Shown here piece by piece: positions 43,500 through 54,324 of a DNA stretch of 64,000 nucleotides. The number at the start of each line of letters is the position of its first letter. Positions within the stretch are counted from its first letter, which is position 1. Below the pieces are notes generated by a model, which did no database searches, was not told where the DNA came from, and worked only from the letters and a program-made list of their open reading frames with translations. The position numbers were made by a program, and so were the translations under genes. Source of the DNA: Synechococcus sp. UW140 (GTDB taxonomy: Bacteria > Cyanobacteriota > Cyanobacteriia > PCC-6307 > Cyanobiaceae); assembly GCF_900474295.1 (NCBI RefSeq), contig NZ_UCOB01000006.1, positions 1 to 64,000 of the forward strand. The letters are read 5' to 3'.

Positions 43500-44796
43500 G
43501 GGTGCGGCTGATGCCGCAACGCGTCAGGGTGTCGAGCTGCTCTGCGTTGGCACTGAGTTGCTGTTGGGGAACATTCTCAATGGCAATGCCCGTTGGCTTG
43601 GCGAGCAGCTGGCTGGTCTGGGTCTGCCGCACTATCGCCAGTCCGTGCTGGGGGATAACCGCGACAGGGTGATTGCCTTCGTGCGCGAAGCGGCAACGCG
43701 CTCCAGGGTGCTGATTACCACCGGTGGTCTGGGACCGACACCCGACGATCTCACCACTGAGGCGATTGCCTCCGCGTTTGAGGTGCCGCTCGAGGAGCGT
43801 CCGGAGGTGTGGGCTGACATCACCGCCAAGGCTCGCAGTCGTGGTCGTGAACCGTCCCTCAGTACACGCCGTCAGGCTCTCCTCCCAAGGGGTGCCACGG
43901 TGTTGCCCAACCCCACTGGCACTGCACCAGGGATGATCTGGTCACCTCAGGAGCAGTTCACCCTGCTCACGTTTCCTGGGGTGCCGAGTGAAATGCGGGC
44001 CATGTGGACTGCCACCGCAGTTCCCTGGTTGGAGCAGGCTGGACTGGCTCAGGGGGTCTTCACCAGTCGCCTTCTGCATTTCTGGGGGATTGGTGAATCC
44101 AGCCTGGCTGAACAGATCGATGATTTGCTCGCAGGCACCAATCCCACCGTTGCGCCCTATGCCGGTGGCGGGGAGGTGATGCTGAGACTCACCGCCTGCG
44201 CGGACAACCCTGAAGCAGGACGAAGGCTTCTAGAGCCGTTGGAGGTGGAGCTACGTCGGCGCACCGGTGATCACTGTTTTGGGGTTGATGCCGACAGCCT
44301 CGCGTCAGTGGTCCTCCAATTGCTGCGCCAGCGAGGACAGACCGTTGCGGTGGCGGAGTCCTGCAGCGGCGGCGGTCTGGGGGCAGCACTGACAGCAGTC
44401 CCGGGCTCTTCCGAGGTTGTGCTCGGGGGGGTGATCGCCTATGCCAATGCGGTCAAGCAGTCGCTGTTGCGCGTTCCAGCAGAGCTGTTGACTCGCCATG
44501 GCGCCGTCAGTGACCCTGTGGCAGCGGCGATGGCTGAAGGAGTACGCCGCTGTACTGGGGCTGATTGGGGCCTAGGAATTACTGGGATTGCCGGCCCTGG
44601 TGGGGGCAGCGATGACAAGCCTGTGGGGTTGGTGCATATTGCTGTGGCTGGTCCGGATGGCTGTATCAGCAGTTCTTGCCGTTTTGGAGAGACGCGAGGT
44701 CGCGACTGGGTTCGTCGTCTCAGTGTTGGCGAAGCGCTTGATCGTCTGCGGCTGCGTCTCTTAATGCACTCTCCATCAGGCTGCGGCTTAGGGTGA
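43492..44796 (+). CDS. cinA: CinA family protein (nicotinamide-nucleotide amidase domain)
   Basis: 434 aa from ATG 43492, overlapping the upstream gene by 8 bp. The N-terminal ~250 residues are the MoCF-like COG1058 domain ([37 protein letters not shown]). The C-terminal ~160 residues are the PncC domain that deamidates NMN ([35 protein letters not shown]). Both halves look complete. Competence association in the name derives from other bacteria. Confidence 0.96.
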   Translation: MAEGAADAATRQGVELLCVGTELLLGNILNGNARWLGEQLAGLGLPHYRQSVLGDNRDRVIAFVREAATRSRVLITTGGLGPTPDDLTTEAIASAFEVPLEERPEVWADITAKARSRGREPSLSTRRQALLPRGATVLPNPTGTAPGMIWSPQEQFTLLTFPGVPSEMRAMWTATAVPWLEQAGLAQGVFTSRLLHFWGIGESSLAEQIDDLLAGTNPTVAPYAGGGEVMLRLTACADNPEAGRRLLEPLEVELRRRTGDHCFGVDADSLASVVLQLLRQRGQTVAVAESCSGGGLGAALTAVPGSSEVVLGGVIAYANAVKQSLLRVPAELLTRHGAVSDPVAAAMAEGVRRCTGADWGLGITGIAGPGGGSDDKPVGLVHIAVAGPDGCISSSCRFGETRGRDWVRRLSVGEALDRLRLRLLMHSPSGCGLG

Positions 44797-44817
44797 ACGG
44801 CTGATCACTTGGCCGGA

Positions 44818-46233
44818 ATGAGCAGCGGCACGCTTTACGACAAGGTCTGGGATCTGCACAGCGTTGCGGATCTCCCCGGTGGACCCACCCAGCTGCTGAT
44901 CGGATTGCACCTAATCCATGAGGTCACCAGCCCCCAGGCGTTTGCGGCTCTGGAGGACAAGGGCCTTCCCGTGCGGTGTCCGGACCGCACCGTGGCCACG
45001 GTGGATCACATTGTGCCGACCACGAGCCAGGCAAGGCCGTTCGCCGATTCCCTGGCGGAAGAGATGCTCAGCACCCTGGAGCGCAACTGCGCTCGCCATG
45101 GCATCACTCTGTATGGGCTTGGCAGCGGCCGCCAAGGGATTGTGCATGTGATTGCCCCGGAACTGGGCCTCACCCAGCCTGGGATGACGGTCGCCTGCGG
45201 TGACTCGCATACATCCACCCATGGCGCCTTCGGTGCTATCGCCTTCGGGATTGGCACCAGTCAGGTGCGTGATGTTTTGGCCAGCCAGAGCTTGGCGATG
45301 AACAAGCTCAAGGTGCGCCGTCTTTGGTTCGAGAACAGGCTCAGCCCTGGGGTTTTTGCCAAGGATCTGATCTTGCATGTGATTCGCACTCTCGGCGTCA
45401 AGGCTGGGGTGGGCCATGCGTATGAGTTCGCAGGGCCTGCGATCGAGGCTCTGTCGATGGAAGAGCGCATGACCCTCTGCAATATGGCCATCGAGGGTGG
45501 CGCCCGATGCGGGTACGTCAGCCCTGATCAAGTCACCTTCGACTACCTCGCTGGTCGGCCGGAGGCACCTGAGGGTGAAGCTTGGGATCGGGCAGTGCAG
45601 TGGTGGCGCTCTTTGGCTTCCGATGCTGATGCCCGCTTTGATGATGAGGTGCGGTTTGATGCCGCAGCGATCGCTCCGATCGTGACTTGGGGTATCACGC
45701 CAGGCCAGGGCATCGGTGTGGATGAGACGGTGCCCACCACCGAGCAAATGGATCCAGCCGATCGGCCGATTGCCGAGGAGGCCTACCGCTATATGGATCT
45801 GGCCCCGGGTTCTGCGATCGCTGGAGTACCCGTGGATGTCTGTTTTATTGGCAGTTGCACCAATGGCCGCTTAAGTGATCTCCAGGCCGCTGCCGATGTG
45901 GCTCGTGGTCGCCAAGTGGCTGACGGCATCAAGGCCTTTGTGGTGCCGGGCTCGGAACAGGTGGCCCGTGCGGCGGAAGCTGAGGGGCTCGATCAGGTGT
46001 TTCGCGCCGCCGGATTTGATTGGCGGGAGCCGGGATGTTCGATGTGCCTGGCCATGAATCCCGATCGGCTGGAAGGTCGTCAGATCAGTGCCAGTTCCAG
46101 TAACCGCAACTTCAAAGGACGACAAGGATCAGCCACTGGCCGCACCCTGCTGATGAGCCCGGCCATGGTTGCGGCAGCAGCTATCCATGGTGCGGTCACC
46201 GACGTGCGCAACCTTGCTCCCGCCGAGGGCTGA
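44818..46233 (+). CDS. leuC: 3-isopropylmalate dehydratase large subunit
   Basis: 471 aa from ATG 44818. Aconitase-family enzyme of leucine synthesis, working with LeuD. The 4Fe-4S cysteines are in [13 protein letters not shown] and [13 protein letters not shown]; the substrate segments DHIVPT and [13 protein letters not shown] are intact. Two HIP1-like octamers fall in the gene. leuD follows after 56 bp. Confidence 0.98.
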   Translation: MSSGTLYDKVWDLHSVADLPGGPTQLLIGLHLIHEVTSPQAFAALEDKGLPVRCPDRTVATVDHIVPTTSQARPFADSLAEEMLSTLERNCARHGITLYGLGSGRQGIVHVIAPELGLTQPGMTVACGDSHTSTHGAFGAIAFGIGTSQVRDVLASQSLAMNKLKVRRLWFENRLSPGVFAKDLILHVIRTLGVKAGVGHAYEFAGPAIEALSMEERMTLCNMAIEGGARCGYVSPDQVTFDYLAGRPEAPEGEAWDRAVQWWRSLASDADARFDDEVRFDAAAIAPIVTWGITPGQGIGVDETVPTTEQMDPADRPIAEEAYRYMDLAPGSAIAGVPVDVCFIGSCTNGRLSDLQAAADVARGRQVADGIKAFVVPGSEQVARAAEAEGLDQVFRAAGFDWREPGCSMCLAMNPDRLEGRQISASSSNRNFKGRQGSATGRTLLMSPAMVAAAAIHGAVTDVRNLAPAEG

Positions 46234-46289
46234 ATGCATCCGCGCTGCATGTCTGTTGTTCGTTTCTTCGTTGTTTTTCCACGTCAGCC

Positions 46290-46907
46290 ATGACCCAGTC
46301 CGGCCCTTTCCCCCAGGGAACGATCACCAGCGTCAATGGACGGGCCTTTGCCCTGCGTGGCGATGACATCGATACCGATCGGATCATTCCGGCCCGTTTT
46401 CTCAAATGCGTCAGTTTTGATGCCCTTGGCTCCCAGGCCTTCGCTGATGATCGTCAGGAGCTGGCTGGTGACCATCCCTTTGATCAGGCAGCGCATGTCG
46501 GAGCATCGATCCTTGTGGTGAATGGAAATTTCGGTTGCGGTTCGAGCCGGGAGCATGCTCCTCAGGCCTTGATGCGCTGGGGTATTCGTGCACTCGTGGG
46601 TGTGAGCTTTGCTGAGATCTTCCACGGCAACTGCCTGGCTCTTGGCATCCCTTGCGCCACGGCGAGCTCGGATCAGATCAAGCAGCTGCAGGCAGCAGTT
46701 TCAGCGGATGCCACTGCATCTTGGAGCCTGGATCTGCAGGCCTGTCAGTTCCGCAGTGAAGCGGCTGGAGAGTGGGGTGTTGGATTTGAGTCTGGAGCGC
46801 TCGAGATGTTGCTGAGCGGTCGCTGGGATGCCACCTCTCAGTTGGTGGCCCGCGATGCTGAGCTGAAGCAGACCATGGCTGCACTCCCCTATCTGAACGG
46901 CTTTTAA
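46290..46907 (+). CDS. leuD: 3-isopropylmalate dehydratase small subunit
   Basis: 205 aa. The swivel-domain partner of LeuC. RGDDIDTDRIIPARFLK and NFGCGSSREHAPQAL are the standard motifs. Directly downstream of leuC on the same strand. A GACACT / AGTGTC hairpin at 46923-46940 follows the stop. Confidence 0.97.
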   Translation: MTQSGPFPQGTITSVNGRAFALRGDDIDTDRIIPARFLKCVSFDALGSQAFADDRQELAGDHPFDQAAHVGASILVVNGNFGCGSSREHAPQALMRWGIRALVGVSFAEIFHGNCLALGIPCATASSDQIKQLQAAVSADATASWSLDLQACQFRSEAAGEWGVGFESGALEMLLSGRWDATSQLVARDAELKQTMAALPYLNGF

Positions 46908-46967
46908 GTCGCCTGGGCTGCGGACACTTGCCTCAGTGTCTATGAATGAAGAAGAGGCATCCGGCTG

Positions 46968-47435
46968 ATGGGCTTTCCGCTGTTCCCCACCTGTTATTCC
47001 CTGACTGGGTTGCTCGCTTTGAGTCTTGGCACGGTTGCCACCTTGCGGGCGGCGGAGCCGATTCCGATCCAGGTCGATCCGGTGGTGCGTCTTCAGTCCA
47101 CAGGGGACTGTCGTGGGTGTGATCTGCGAGGGGTGGATTTGGGCGGTGCCCATTTGATTGGAGTGGATCTTCGTGATGCCGATCTGCGTGGTGCCCGCCT
47201 TGAAGGTGCCAATCTCGAGGGAGCGGACCTCAGTGGGGCTCGTCTGGATGGTGCCAATCTGCAAAGGGCCGTGCTCAGCAATGCTGAACTCACTGGAGCG
47301 GATCTGCGTCGCGCTGATCTGCGGGAGGCGGTGGTGATCAATGCCTATGCCCCTGGGGTGAAAACCGATGGCATGCAGTACGCCGGCTCGGACCTTACCG
47401 GTAGCCACTTGATTTATGGCGGTGGACCTGATTGA
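46968..47435 (+). CDS. Exported pentapeptide-repeat protein
   Basis: 155 aa. A signal peptide ([17 protein letters not shown], cleavage near residue 29-30) precedes about 10 consecutive A(D/N)LxX pentapeptides from residue ~50 to ~125, which fold as a right-handed quadrilateral beta-helix. CRGCDLRG at the start of the repeats carries a cysteine pair. Function unknown; cyanobacteria contain many such proteins, some lumenal or periplasmic. It faces the DUF3769 gene with 22 bp between. Confidence 0.9.
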   Translation: MGFPLFPTCYSLTGLLALSLGTVATLRAAEPIPIQVDPVVRLQSTGDCRGCDLRGVDLGGAHLIGVDLRDADLRGARLEGANLEGADLSGARLDGANLQRAVLSNAELTGADLRRADLREAVVINAYAPGVKTDGMQYAGSDLTGSHLIYGGGPD

Positions 47436-47457
47436 GCGGCTGAGAATGCAGCCTTGA

Positions 47458-50400
47458 TCAGAACAGGCCGTTGTCGGTGTTGTTCAAGTTGGTCGGCGTG
47501 TAGGGAATAAATGGCACCCCGGTTCCGGTGAAGTTGAAGTCATGGAGGCGGAATCGGAAGCCGCCGATCCCTTCATAAGGGTTGTAGTAGAAACCGAAGT
47601 CGTAGGAACGTCGCTGCCAGCGCAGCTCAAGGTTGGAGTTGATCACGTTGCCGTAGTACGCCGAATTCGGGTTGACGTTCAGTGCCAGACCGGCGTTGAT
47701 GATCAAGGGACCGGCCAGTTGCTGGGTGACACCCATGCCAATCGTGCCGAGGTCAACCGCCTGATCGAAATCAAACGGACTGGACCCCTGTTTGAGGGTG
47801 CCGCCACCGATTAGCGACACCTGGGTGTAATCCAGGAACGGTTTACTGAAGGTCCCAAGGGTCAGGGTGGGGCCACCACTTAGAGAGACGGTGTTCTGTT
47901 GGGTGCCGTTGCCGTAGGCCGCTAGCAGGGTGTTGACATTGCTGTTGAGCGTGATGCCAGGGACGATGGCGACTGGCGAATAGCGATAGGCGGCTTCAGG
48001 GGTGAGCGCTGCAGGTTGACCTCGCCAGAGCGGATAGCTGCTGTTGAGGGAGGCGTAGATATTGGCGCGCCACAGATCAGCAAGGTTTTCGCTCTCGAAC
48101 GTTTCGGCCTGATAGTTGCCAACGCCCATGCGCCAGAGGAACGTGTTGGTGAGTTGGCCCCAGTTCCAGTCTCCTTTCTGTTCAGCGAATCCGCCAAAGG
48201 CTGAATACACGTCGGTTTGGCCAAGGGATCCATTCCATGTGCGGTAGCGGTAAGCCCCAAACATGCGTGTCTTTAAGTTGCCAACCACAGGCAGGTTGAA
48301 GCGGTTTTTCAGTTCTCCCCAATAGCGGCTTGCATTCGCGAAGTTGGCGGGGTTCAAGCTGCTGATGTCTGCGTTCAAGGATGTTTGCCATCCCCACAGC
48401 TGACCTGAGAGCTCGGCTTCAAGGCCAAAGGCATCACCTGCTGTGATCGCTTGCTCAACTTTGCCGCTGTCGACTGCACTGTCAGGAGCCACATAGCTGT
48501 CGGTCTGACCATCGATGGCCCGCTGCACCAGAAGCTGCGGTTGCAGATCCAACTGGTAGTCACTGCTGAGTTTGATCGGCTTGAGGTTGCGGCCGATGAA
48601 GAAGCCATCGCGGTCATCGTTGTCAATCCCCAGGACCCAGCGGTTATCCACTTCTTCTTGCTTCTGGATGCGTTGGGTGCGGCTGACGTTGATGGGTAGC
48701 CGCTCTTCAACGATCAGCCTGTTCCGGCGCGCCTTGATCAGGATGTCGCCGTTGGTCTCCTGTGTGGCGACCACGTCTTCGGCGTCAATGCGGGTCTGGG
48801 CAGGGGTGTAGGGATCGTTGGTGAAGCCCATGCGGTCAGCGGTCCAGCCTTCCGGTGTGAGGCGGATCTTGCTGGCTTGGATCCGCCAGCGGCTGATTTC
48901 ACCTGTCACCAGCTGCGTGCGTCCGAGCTGTTTGAGTTGGGTGGGTTTCATGCCGCCGTAATCGTTTTCTTCCTCGATGGTTTGCTCGCGGGTCTCCTGC
49001 TTCCTCTGGCCTCCGCCGGGGATACCGAGACGCCGTTCGATCGTGAGGGATTGTTGGATCTGAATGCTGCTGATCCGTTGGTCAATTGCGGCAATGGCCC
49101 TGGCACGAAGAGCTTCTTGCTCCGATGGCGAGAGGCTGGAGTATCGGGTCTGTGCGATGGGCTCCGGCTGGCTGGAGGAGTGTCCTGCAGTGACCCGCGT
49201 ACCCGAACCATCCAGTGTGATGGCCTCGAGCTCCTGGTTGAGGTTTTGAGAGGGCCTGCGGTTTGCGCGGTCTGGGTCGGGACAACCCAGTGGTGGTGGC
49301 ACCTCGCTTTGTACTGCAGCAGAGCGATCTCGCCCCCAGCGGTAACGCGCACCGATGAGGTAGGCATTGCTGCCTTCTCGCACACCGCTGTAGGTGCCGA
49401 ATGCGCCTGATCGGTGGTGAATGCGTCCTACCAGTGAGAGCTGTTTCGAGACTGCGGCCTCGAGCTCAATGCCGAGATAGTTGAGCAGCTCCGCGTAGTT
49501 TTCGCGGTAGGTGCGTTCATAGTTACTGGCTGCTGTGAAGTAACTGACGCCTTCCACCACTCCGAAGCTCAGCCAAGGCTGGAGCCAAAGTCGGGCCCCA
49601 ATGCCGAGAATGCCTTCACCGAACTGTTGTCCAGGCGTGTCTGCGTAGGGAACCGCCTGATTAAATTCGCCGCCTGGCTGTTGATAGGCCTGGTGGCCGA
49701 AGAGATTGCCCTCGAGTTCGATCGCTAGGGGGCCGGCTTTCCAGATTCGTTTCTGCAGGGTCACACCGAGCAGATATTCCGGACGCATGCGTCCATTGAA
49801 GAGAAAGGTGTCGCCAAAGTTGGAGTCGATGCTTTGGCCACCCCAGGCTGTGGCCGCCCAGGGATGGGGATGCCATTGCGGAATCGGGGGGAGAACAGGT
49901 GGGCAGGCCATGCCCAGATGGGTTGCAGATTCGGCATGCACCGGCCCTGGAACGACCCAGTCACCAGAGCCAGGAAGCTCCTGCGTCCAGAACTCACCAG
50001 TGTCCCCTTGCGGGCTGATCCGTTCAGCGGTCCTGCCGGACAGCTCGATCTGCAACGCCGTTGGAAATCCCAGCCCCGAGCTCTCCAACACTGGCAGTGG
50101 TCGGATGGAACGAACGGCAGCAGCTTCTCCCGATGGGCTCGTGGGATTGAGGTCGATTGCGGCGCTGTCCAGATCGAGAACGCCATAGACGTCCTCAAGG
50201 ATGCCTTCGTTCTGAATCAGGCTGAAGCGAAGCGTGCTGGCCTGGAAATATTGAGCTCCCCTGCGGTAGCGCACACTGCCTTGTGCGGCGAAGGTACTGA
50301 AATTTGAATCGAATTCAATCCTGTCAGCCTGAAGCAGCCCACCATTGATTTGGGCACTGACGTTGCCCTCGGCCACAAACAGGTCACGTTCGCCGTCGAA

Positions 50401-50610
50401 CCTCTGCTGATCTGCTCGCAGCTGAATCTCAAGGGGCGGCGTCTTCGACGCTGTTGATTGACTGACTTGGCCAGTGCTTGATGGCCTGCGAATGTCTTCG
50501 CTTTGGGCAAGAGCCTTCTCTCCGCTCGTGAGTGCCAAAGCCGCAGACAGCCCAAGTGACCCGATCGCAATCAGTTGATGGCGGTGGGGCTTGGCGAATC
50601 GACCTGGCAA
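47458..50610 (-). CDS. DUF3769 outer-membrane protein, LptD/OstA-like
   Basis: 1050 aa. TTG start at 50610 is supported by AGGAGA six bases upstream. A signal peptide (SLGLSAALALTSGEKALAQ) is followed at residues ~60-150 by an OstA/LptA-like beta segment (EIQLRADQQRFDGERDLFVA; GLLQADRIEFDSNFSTFAAQ). The C-terminal ~400 residues alternate as a beta-barrel and the protein ends in phenylalanine. DUF3769 proteins are thought to be the cyanobacterial counterpart of the LPS-inserting LptD (inference by architecture). It lies 106 bp after psbI on the same strand. Confidence 0.88.
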   Translation of the reverse strand: MPGRFAKPHRHQLIAIGSLGLSAALALTSGEKALAQSEDIRRPSSTGQVSQSTASKTPPLEIQLRADQQRFDGERDLFVAEGNVSAQINGGLLQADRIEFDSNFSTFAAQGSVRYRRGAQYFQASTLRFSLIQNEGILEDVYGVLDLDSAAIDLNPTSPSGEAAAVRSIRPLPVLESSGLGFPTALQIELSGRTAERISPQGDTGEFWTQELPGSGDWVVPGPVHAESATHLGMACPPVLPPIPQWHPHPWAATAWGGQSIDSNFGDTFLFNGRMRPEYLLGVTLQKRIWKAGPLAIELEGNLFGHQAYQQPGGEFNQAVPYADTPGQQFGEGILGIGARLWLQPWLSFGVVEGVSYFTAASNYERTYRENYAELLNYLGIELEAAVSKQLSLVGRIHHRSGAFGTYSGVREGSNAYLIGARYRWGRDRSAAVQSEVPPPLGCPDPDRANRRPSQNLNQELEAITLDGSGTRVTAGHSSSQPEPIAQTRYSSLSPSEQEALRARAIAAIDQRISSIQIQQSLTIERRLGIPGGGQRKQETREQTIEEENDYGGMKPTQLKQLGRTQLVTGEISRWRIQASKIRLTPEGWTADRMGFTNDPYTPAQTRIDAEDVVATQETNGDILIKARRNRLIVEERLPINVSRTQRIQKQEEVDNRWVLGIDNDDRDGFFIGRNLKPIKLSSDYQLDLQPQLLVQRAIDGQTDSYVAPDSAVDSGKVEQAITAGDAFGLEAELSGQLWGWQTSLNADISSLNPANFANASRYWGELKNRFNLPVVGNLKTRMFGAYRYRTWNGSLGQTDVYSAFGGFAEQKGDWNWGQLTNTFLWRMGVGNYQAETFESENLADLWRANIYASLNSSYPLWRGQPAALTPEAAYRYSPVAIVPGITLNSNVNTLLAAYGNGTQQNTVSLSGGPTLTLGTFSKPFLDYTQVSLIGGGTLKQGSSPFDFDQAVDLGTIGMGVTQQLAGPLIINAGLALNVNPNSAYYGNVINSNLELRWQRRSYDFGFYYNPYEGIGGFRFRLHDFNFTGTGVPFIPYTPTNLNNTDNGLF

Positions 50611-50716
50611 GCGATCTCTCCTGAGGCCGCTGATCTTGCCATGGTGAGATCGCTGGAATGATCTGGTGCTGACCAGTGCTGCGCGTGACCGACAGCCTGG
50701 ATCAGATCAGCCAGAG

Positions 50717-50836
50717 TCAGTCTTCGAGATCCTTGCGGCTGGGTGTGCGGCTGGGATCGCTAGCCAAGAAGCCGAACACGAAGATCCCAAGGAAGAAGAA
50801 GACGACCGAGTACACGGAAATCTTGAGGGCAAGCAT
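50717..50836 (-). CDS. psbI: Photosystem II reaction center protein I
   Basis: 39 aa, one transmembrane helix. [20 protein letters not shown] (residues 1-20) and [19 protein letters not shown] (21-39) are unmistakable PsbI, which binds the D1 side of the reaction centre and helps early assembly. The start ATG overlaps, in antisense, the ATG chosen for the GH38 gene (shared CATG). Its promoter must lie inside the 5' end of that gene. Confidence 0.97.
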   Translation of the reverse strand: MLALKISVYSVVFFFLGIFVFGFLASDPSRTPSRKDLED

Positions 50837-53800
50837 GGAGACCGACCGGCGTCTGGGACAGCGTCATCATCTTATGGGGCAATGTTTGCTAGACACGATG
50901 CAGAACCGTCTCCAGGCCCGGCGATCGGAGTGGATTGAAACGTTTCGCAGTCGCTCGCGCCTGGATCTGAAGCCGCAGTGGCGTCGAATGGAGGATCCAG
51001 GCCGGGGGCCTGCCCTTGATGACCCGTGGGGGCAAATGCACCGCCCTGACTGGGTGGAACGTGGTTTGTTGATCTGGCCAAGAGGGGGCCTCTGGCGCCG
51101 GCTCACGCTTCAACTGATCTGTCCGCAGGTCTGGCGCACTGGTGAACAGTGCCGTGAACGTTTGGTGCTCAGTTGGTGGGCTGATCAGGTGCGCCTTTGG
51201 GTGGATGGGGTGCTGGTGCACGAGGGAGACCTGTTTGATACGCGCTGCCGCTGGCCGCTCCCCTCGTCCTGGCGTCAGGGGACGCCGCTTGAGGTCCTGC
51301 TGGAATTGCGCAGTCCCTGTCATGACGATGGCGCGCTGATTACCAGTCAGGTGGTGCGTGAACCGCTGCGGCCTGCCCATGACGCAGCGCAGCTGCTTCT
51401 GCCCGAAGCGCTGGATTTGGCGCTGCCGTCCCTTGCGGACTTGCCTGAGGCGTTGTTGGAGCTGGATCCTCTGTCCTCTCAGGCGTCTGAGGCCGTTGCG
51501 GCTGTGCTTCTCAAGACTCCTGCCCCTGCTGGAGTGCTGCATTGGATTGGCCATGCACACCTTGACCTGGCCTGGCTCTGGCCAGTCGCGGATACCTGGC
51601 AAGCGGCGGAACGGACCTTCCGTTCGGCGCTTGATTTGATGGAGAGCTTCCCGGAATTGCGCTTTGCCCATTCCACACCCGCTCTCTATCAATGGATGGA
51701 GCGCTTTCGGCCGGCGTTGTGGGCACGGATTCGTGCGGCCAGCATGGCCGGGCGTTGGGAACCCATCAACGGCCCCTGGGTGGAGACTGATTGCGTGCTT
51801 GTCAGCACGGCATCTCTCTGGCAACAGTTCTGTCTCGGACAGGGATACAGCCGTCGGGCCTTCCCTGAATGGCGGCATCAACTGGCGTGGTTACCCGACA
51901 GCTTTGGCTTCGCAGCGGGTGTGCCGGCGGTGGCCGTGGCGGAGGGAGTGCGCTGGTTCTGCACCCATAAGCTCGCCTGGAATGCCAGTGAGCCCTTCCC
52001 CCATCGTCTGTTTCGTTGGCGTAGCCGCGGTGGTGCTGAGCTACTCGCCTTGATGCTGCCGCCGATCGGCACTGACGCCGATCCGGCTGCGATCCAGGCT
52101 GAACATCGAGCCTTTGGAGCTGCCACAGGCCTGAATCATGCGCTTTGGACACCAGGCGTGGGTGATCACGGCGGCGGCCCCACTGTGGAAATGCTCGAGC
52201 AGATGGAGCTATGGGATGGCCACCCCCAGGTGACGCATCGGTCTCCCTCCACGGTTCGCGACTTTTTAGCGGAGCTGGAACCGATGGCGGCGACGTTGCC
52301 GGTTTGGCGCGATGAGCTCTATCTCGATCTTCATCGGGGATGTTCCACTAGTCGACCGGATCAGAAACGCCACAATCGAAGCTTGGAGCGTCTGCTGCGG
52401 GAGGCGGATCTGACGGCGGCGCTGCTTCGCCGCCGCAGTGCGGATCGACCAGCTGCCTCGGCGGATTGGCGCACGCTGCTGTTCCATCAGTTCCATGACA
52501 TCCTTCCTGGAACCTCCATACCGGAGGTGTTCGACCAGGCCGAATCGCTGTGGCGCCAGGGTCGCCGCCAGGCTTCAGCACAGCGTGATCAACATCTCGC
52601 CCAGCTACTGGGCGGTGGTGGCGTGGATGCCAAGGGCTGGGCATGGGTGGGCCTTCAGCCCTTGGCACGGTGGTCTCCGGTGCTGCGGTTGCCGCATGCA
52701 GGATGGGCTGCCATGGGGCAGCCATTGCCCATTCAGCCTGCGGTGTCTGGCGGTGCATGGGTGCAGCTGCCGGTGCTCCAGGGGGTGGCGGCGTTGCCAT
52801 TGGAATGTCGAGTCACAGTCGATCCACCTCAAGGGGTTGTGCGGGGAGCTGTGCAGGTCGAATCCATCTCGACTGGAGGTTTTCGCCTGAGCAACGGCCG
52901 CTTGTCTGCGGAAGTCGGTGCGCAAGGAGTGCATCAGCTTTGGGATGGTGCCGGCGTGCCGCAGTTGCTGGGGCCAATCGCGTTGCGACGTTTTCGAGAT
53001 CAGGGCGAGTTCTGGGATGCCTGGGATCTTGCATCTGATTACCGCGATCATCCGTTGCCTGTGGAGTGGGAATCGGCCTCGTTTCAACTGGTTGAGGCGG
53101 GCCCCCTGGTGGCACGGGTGCTGGTGCGTGCTCGTGCCGGTCACAGTCGGATTCGGCTTGATTGTCAGCTCAGGGCGGACAGCCCCTGGCTGGAGCTCAT
53201 CTGCAGTGTGCACTGGAAGCAGACCCATGAGTTGCTCAGACTGGAGATCCCCTTGGCGCAGTCCGCTGTGCGCTGGGCGGCGGACACCAGTGGCGGAGTG
53301 ATCGAACGCCCCGCCAGGCTGTGCACCCCTCAAGAGCGGGTGCGATGGGAAGTGCCAGTGATTTCATGGTGTGCAAGCGAGGCTGCGGCCCCAGGAGGTG
53401 GCTTGGCGCTACTCCTTGATGGCCCTCAGGGGGTGGATGCCGAGCCGGGGCGGTTGGGTGTCTCACTGCTACGAGGCCCGACCTGGCCTGACCCTGGTGC
53501 GGACCGTGGCTGGCATCGCCAGCGCGTGGCACTGATGCCAACGCCTGCAGGCTGGTGCAGGGATGGCATCCCTCAGGCGGCGATCGCTTTTCGCGAACCG
53601 GGCTGGTGTCGGCCCTCATCACTGGCCGATCCGACTGTCTTGCTGCCGTCGCTCCCAGTCGGACTGGTGCCTGTGGCCGTCTTGACTCCACTCGATCGGG
53701 CGGAGGGCGACCCTTCCAGATTGACGCTCAGAGTGCACAACCCTGGCGCCCGCCGCCAAACCTGGTGCCCGCAAGGCTGGAATGTGATGCGACGGCACGA

Positions 53801-53900
53801 GGAGCCGGCTGGCTCGGTCACCCTCAGGCCAGGCGAACTGGTGGAACTGGAGCTTTCGCCTGCCGATGAGAACGTTGAGCCGGCGAATCAGTCTTCGTGA
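50835..53900 (+). CDS. Glycoside hydrolase family 38 alpha-mannosidase
   Basis: 1021 aa from ATG 50835, preceded by a GAGGG sequence; ATG 50874 is the main alternative. GH38 enzymes remove alpha-linked mannose with retention, using zinc. Motifs: [11 protein letters not shown] (~240-250), nucleophile D355 in [23 protein letters not shown], and [15 protein letters not shown] (H554). The remaining ~450 residues are the beta-sandwich domains. No signal peptide is visible, so it is probably cytoplasmic. An upstream open frame covers psbI in antisense and is rejected. The end overlaps psbN by 13 bp. Confidence 0.93.
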   Translation: METDRRLGQRHHLMGQCLLDTMQNRLQARRSEWIETFRSRSRLDLKPQWRRMEDPGRGPALDDPWGQMHRPDWVERGLLIWPRGGLWRRLTLQLICPQVWRTGEQCRERLVLSWWADQVRLWVDGVLVHEGDLFDTRCRWPLPSSWRQGTPLEVLLELRSPCHDDGALITSQVVREPLRPAHDAAQLLLPEALDLALPSLADLPEALLELDPLSSQASEAVAAVLLKTPAPAGVLHWIGHAHLDLAWLWPVADTWQAAERTFRSALDLMESFPELRFAHSTPALYQWMERFRPALWARIRAASMAGRWEPINGPWVETDCVLVSTASLWQQFCLGQGYSRRAFPEWRHQLAWLPDSFGFAAGVPAVAVAEGVRWFCTHKLAWNASEPFPHRLFRWRSRGGAELLALMLPPIGTDADPAAIQAEHRAFGAATGLNHALWTPGVGDHGGGPTVEMLEQMELWDGHPQVTHRSPSTVRDFLAELEPMAATLPVWRDELYLDLHRGCSTSRPDQKRHNRSLERLLREADLTAALLRRRSADRPAASADWRTLLFHQFHDILPGTSIPEVFDQAESLWRQGRRQASAQRDQHLAQLLGGGGVDAKGWAWVGLQPLARWSPVLRLPHAGWAAMGQPLPIQPAVSGGAWVQLPVLQGVAALPLECRVTVDPPQGVVRGAVQVESISTGGFRLSNGRLSAEVGAQGVHQLWDGAGVPQLLGPIALRRFRDQGEFWDAWDLASDYRDHPLPVEWESASFQLVEAGPLVARVLVRARAGHSRIRLDCQLRADSPWLELICSVHWKQTHELLRLEIPLAQSAVRWAADTSGGVIERPARLCTPQERVRWEVPVISWCASEAAAPGGGLALLLDGPQGVDAEPGRLGVSLLRGPTWPDPGADRGWHRQRVALMPTPAGWCRDGIPQAAIAFREPGWCRPSSLADPTVLLPSLPVGLVPVAVLTPLDRAEGDPSRLTLRVHNPGARRQTWCPQGWNVMRRHEEPAGSVTLRPGELVELELSPADENVEPANQSS

Positions 53901-54028
53901 TCATCAAAGGGATCGTCCAGTTTTTTGGACGGTGGTCCGAAGGCGGTGTAGACCCCGAACCCGGTTAGGCCGAGCAATACAGCCAGTACGCCAATGGCAA
54001 CGGATAGGGCTGGTGAAGAGGTTTCCAT
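53888..54028 (-). CDS. psbN: Photosystem II assembly protein PsbN
   Basis: 46 aa. Single N-terminal helix ([20 protein letters not shown]) followed by [20 protein letters not shown], the strongly conserved PsbN ending. Encoded opposite to psbH, as is usual in cyanobacteria and plastids. Required for PSII repair and assembly rather than being a stable subunit. The 3' end overlaps the mannosidase end. Confidence 0.97.
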   Translation of the reverse strand: METSSPALSVAIGVLAVLLGLTGFGVYTAFGPPSKKLDDPFDDHED

Positions 54029-54114
54029 CACATCTCTCGACAGGTTCGGCCTGAATCAGGGCCATGACCTTTACAGTACCGAGACTTAACCTCACCCGAG
54101 ACCCAAGCGCTGCC

Positions 54115-54315
54115 ATGGCTCAACGCACTCGTCTGGGAGATCTCCTCCGTCCCCTGAACTCCGAGTACGGCAAGGTGGTGCCGGGATGGGGAACGACACC
54201 GGTGATGGGCATTTTTATGTCCCTTTTCCTTGTCTTCCTGCTCGTGATCTTGCAGCTGTACAACAAGTCCCTGATCCTTGAGGGCATCAACGTCAACTGG
54301 AACGGCCTCGGCTGA
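54115..54315 (+). CDS. psbH: Photosystem II reaction center protein H
   Basis: 66 aa from ATG 54115. [20 protein letters not shown] (residues 1-20), the [10 protein letters not shown] loop, one helix and the [13 protein letters not shown] tail are standard PsbH, a PSII subunit next to CP47 and the QB side. In cyanobacteria it lacks the plant phosphorylation extension, as here. First of a plus-strand set psbH - tatA - pth - DUF3146 with gaps of 9 bp or overlaps. Confidence 0.98.
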   Translation: MAQRTRLGDLLRPLNSEYGKVVPGWGTTPVMGIFMSLFLVFLLVILQLYNKSLILEGINVNWNGLG

Positions 54316-54324
54316 AGCTGATTC

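Noticed and set aside
44911-45747. 278-codon open frame on the minus strand
   Set aside because: Lies wholly antisense to leuC, has no recognisable motif and is expected from GC-rich codon bias.
50676-50834. Upstream extension of the GH38 mannosidase
   Set aside because: These codons are the antisense of psbI, a clearly real gene, and have no GH38 similarity.
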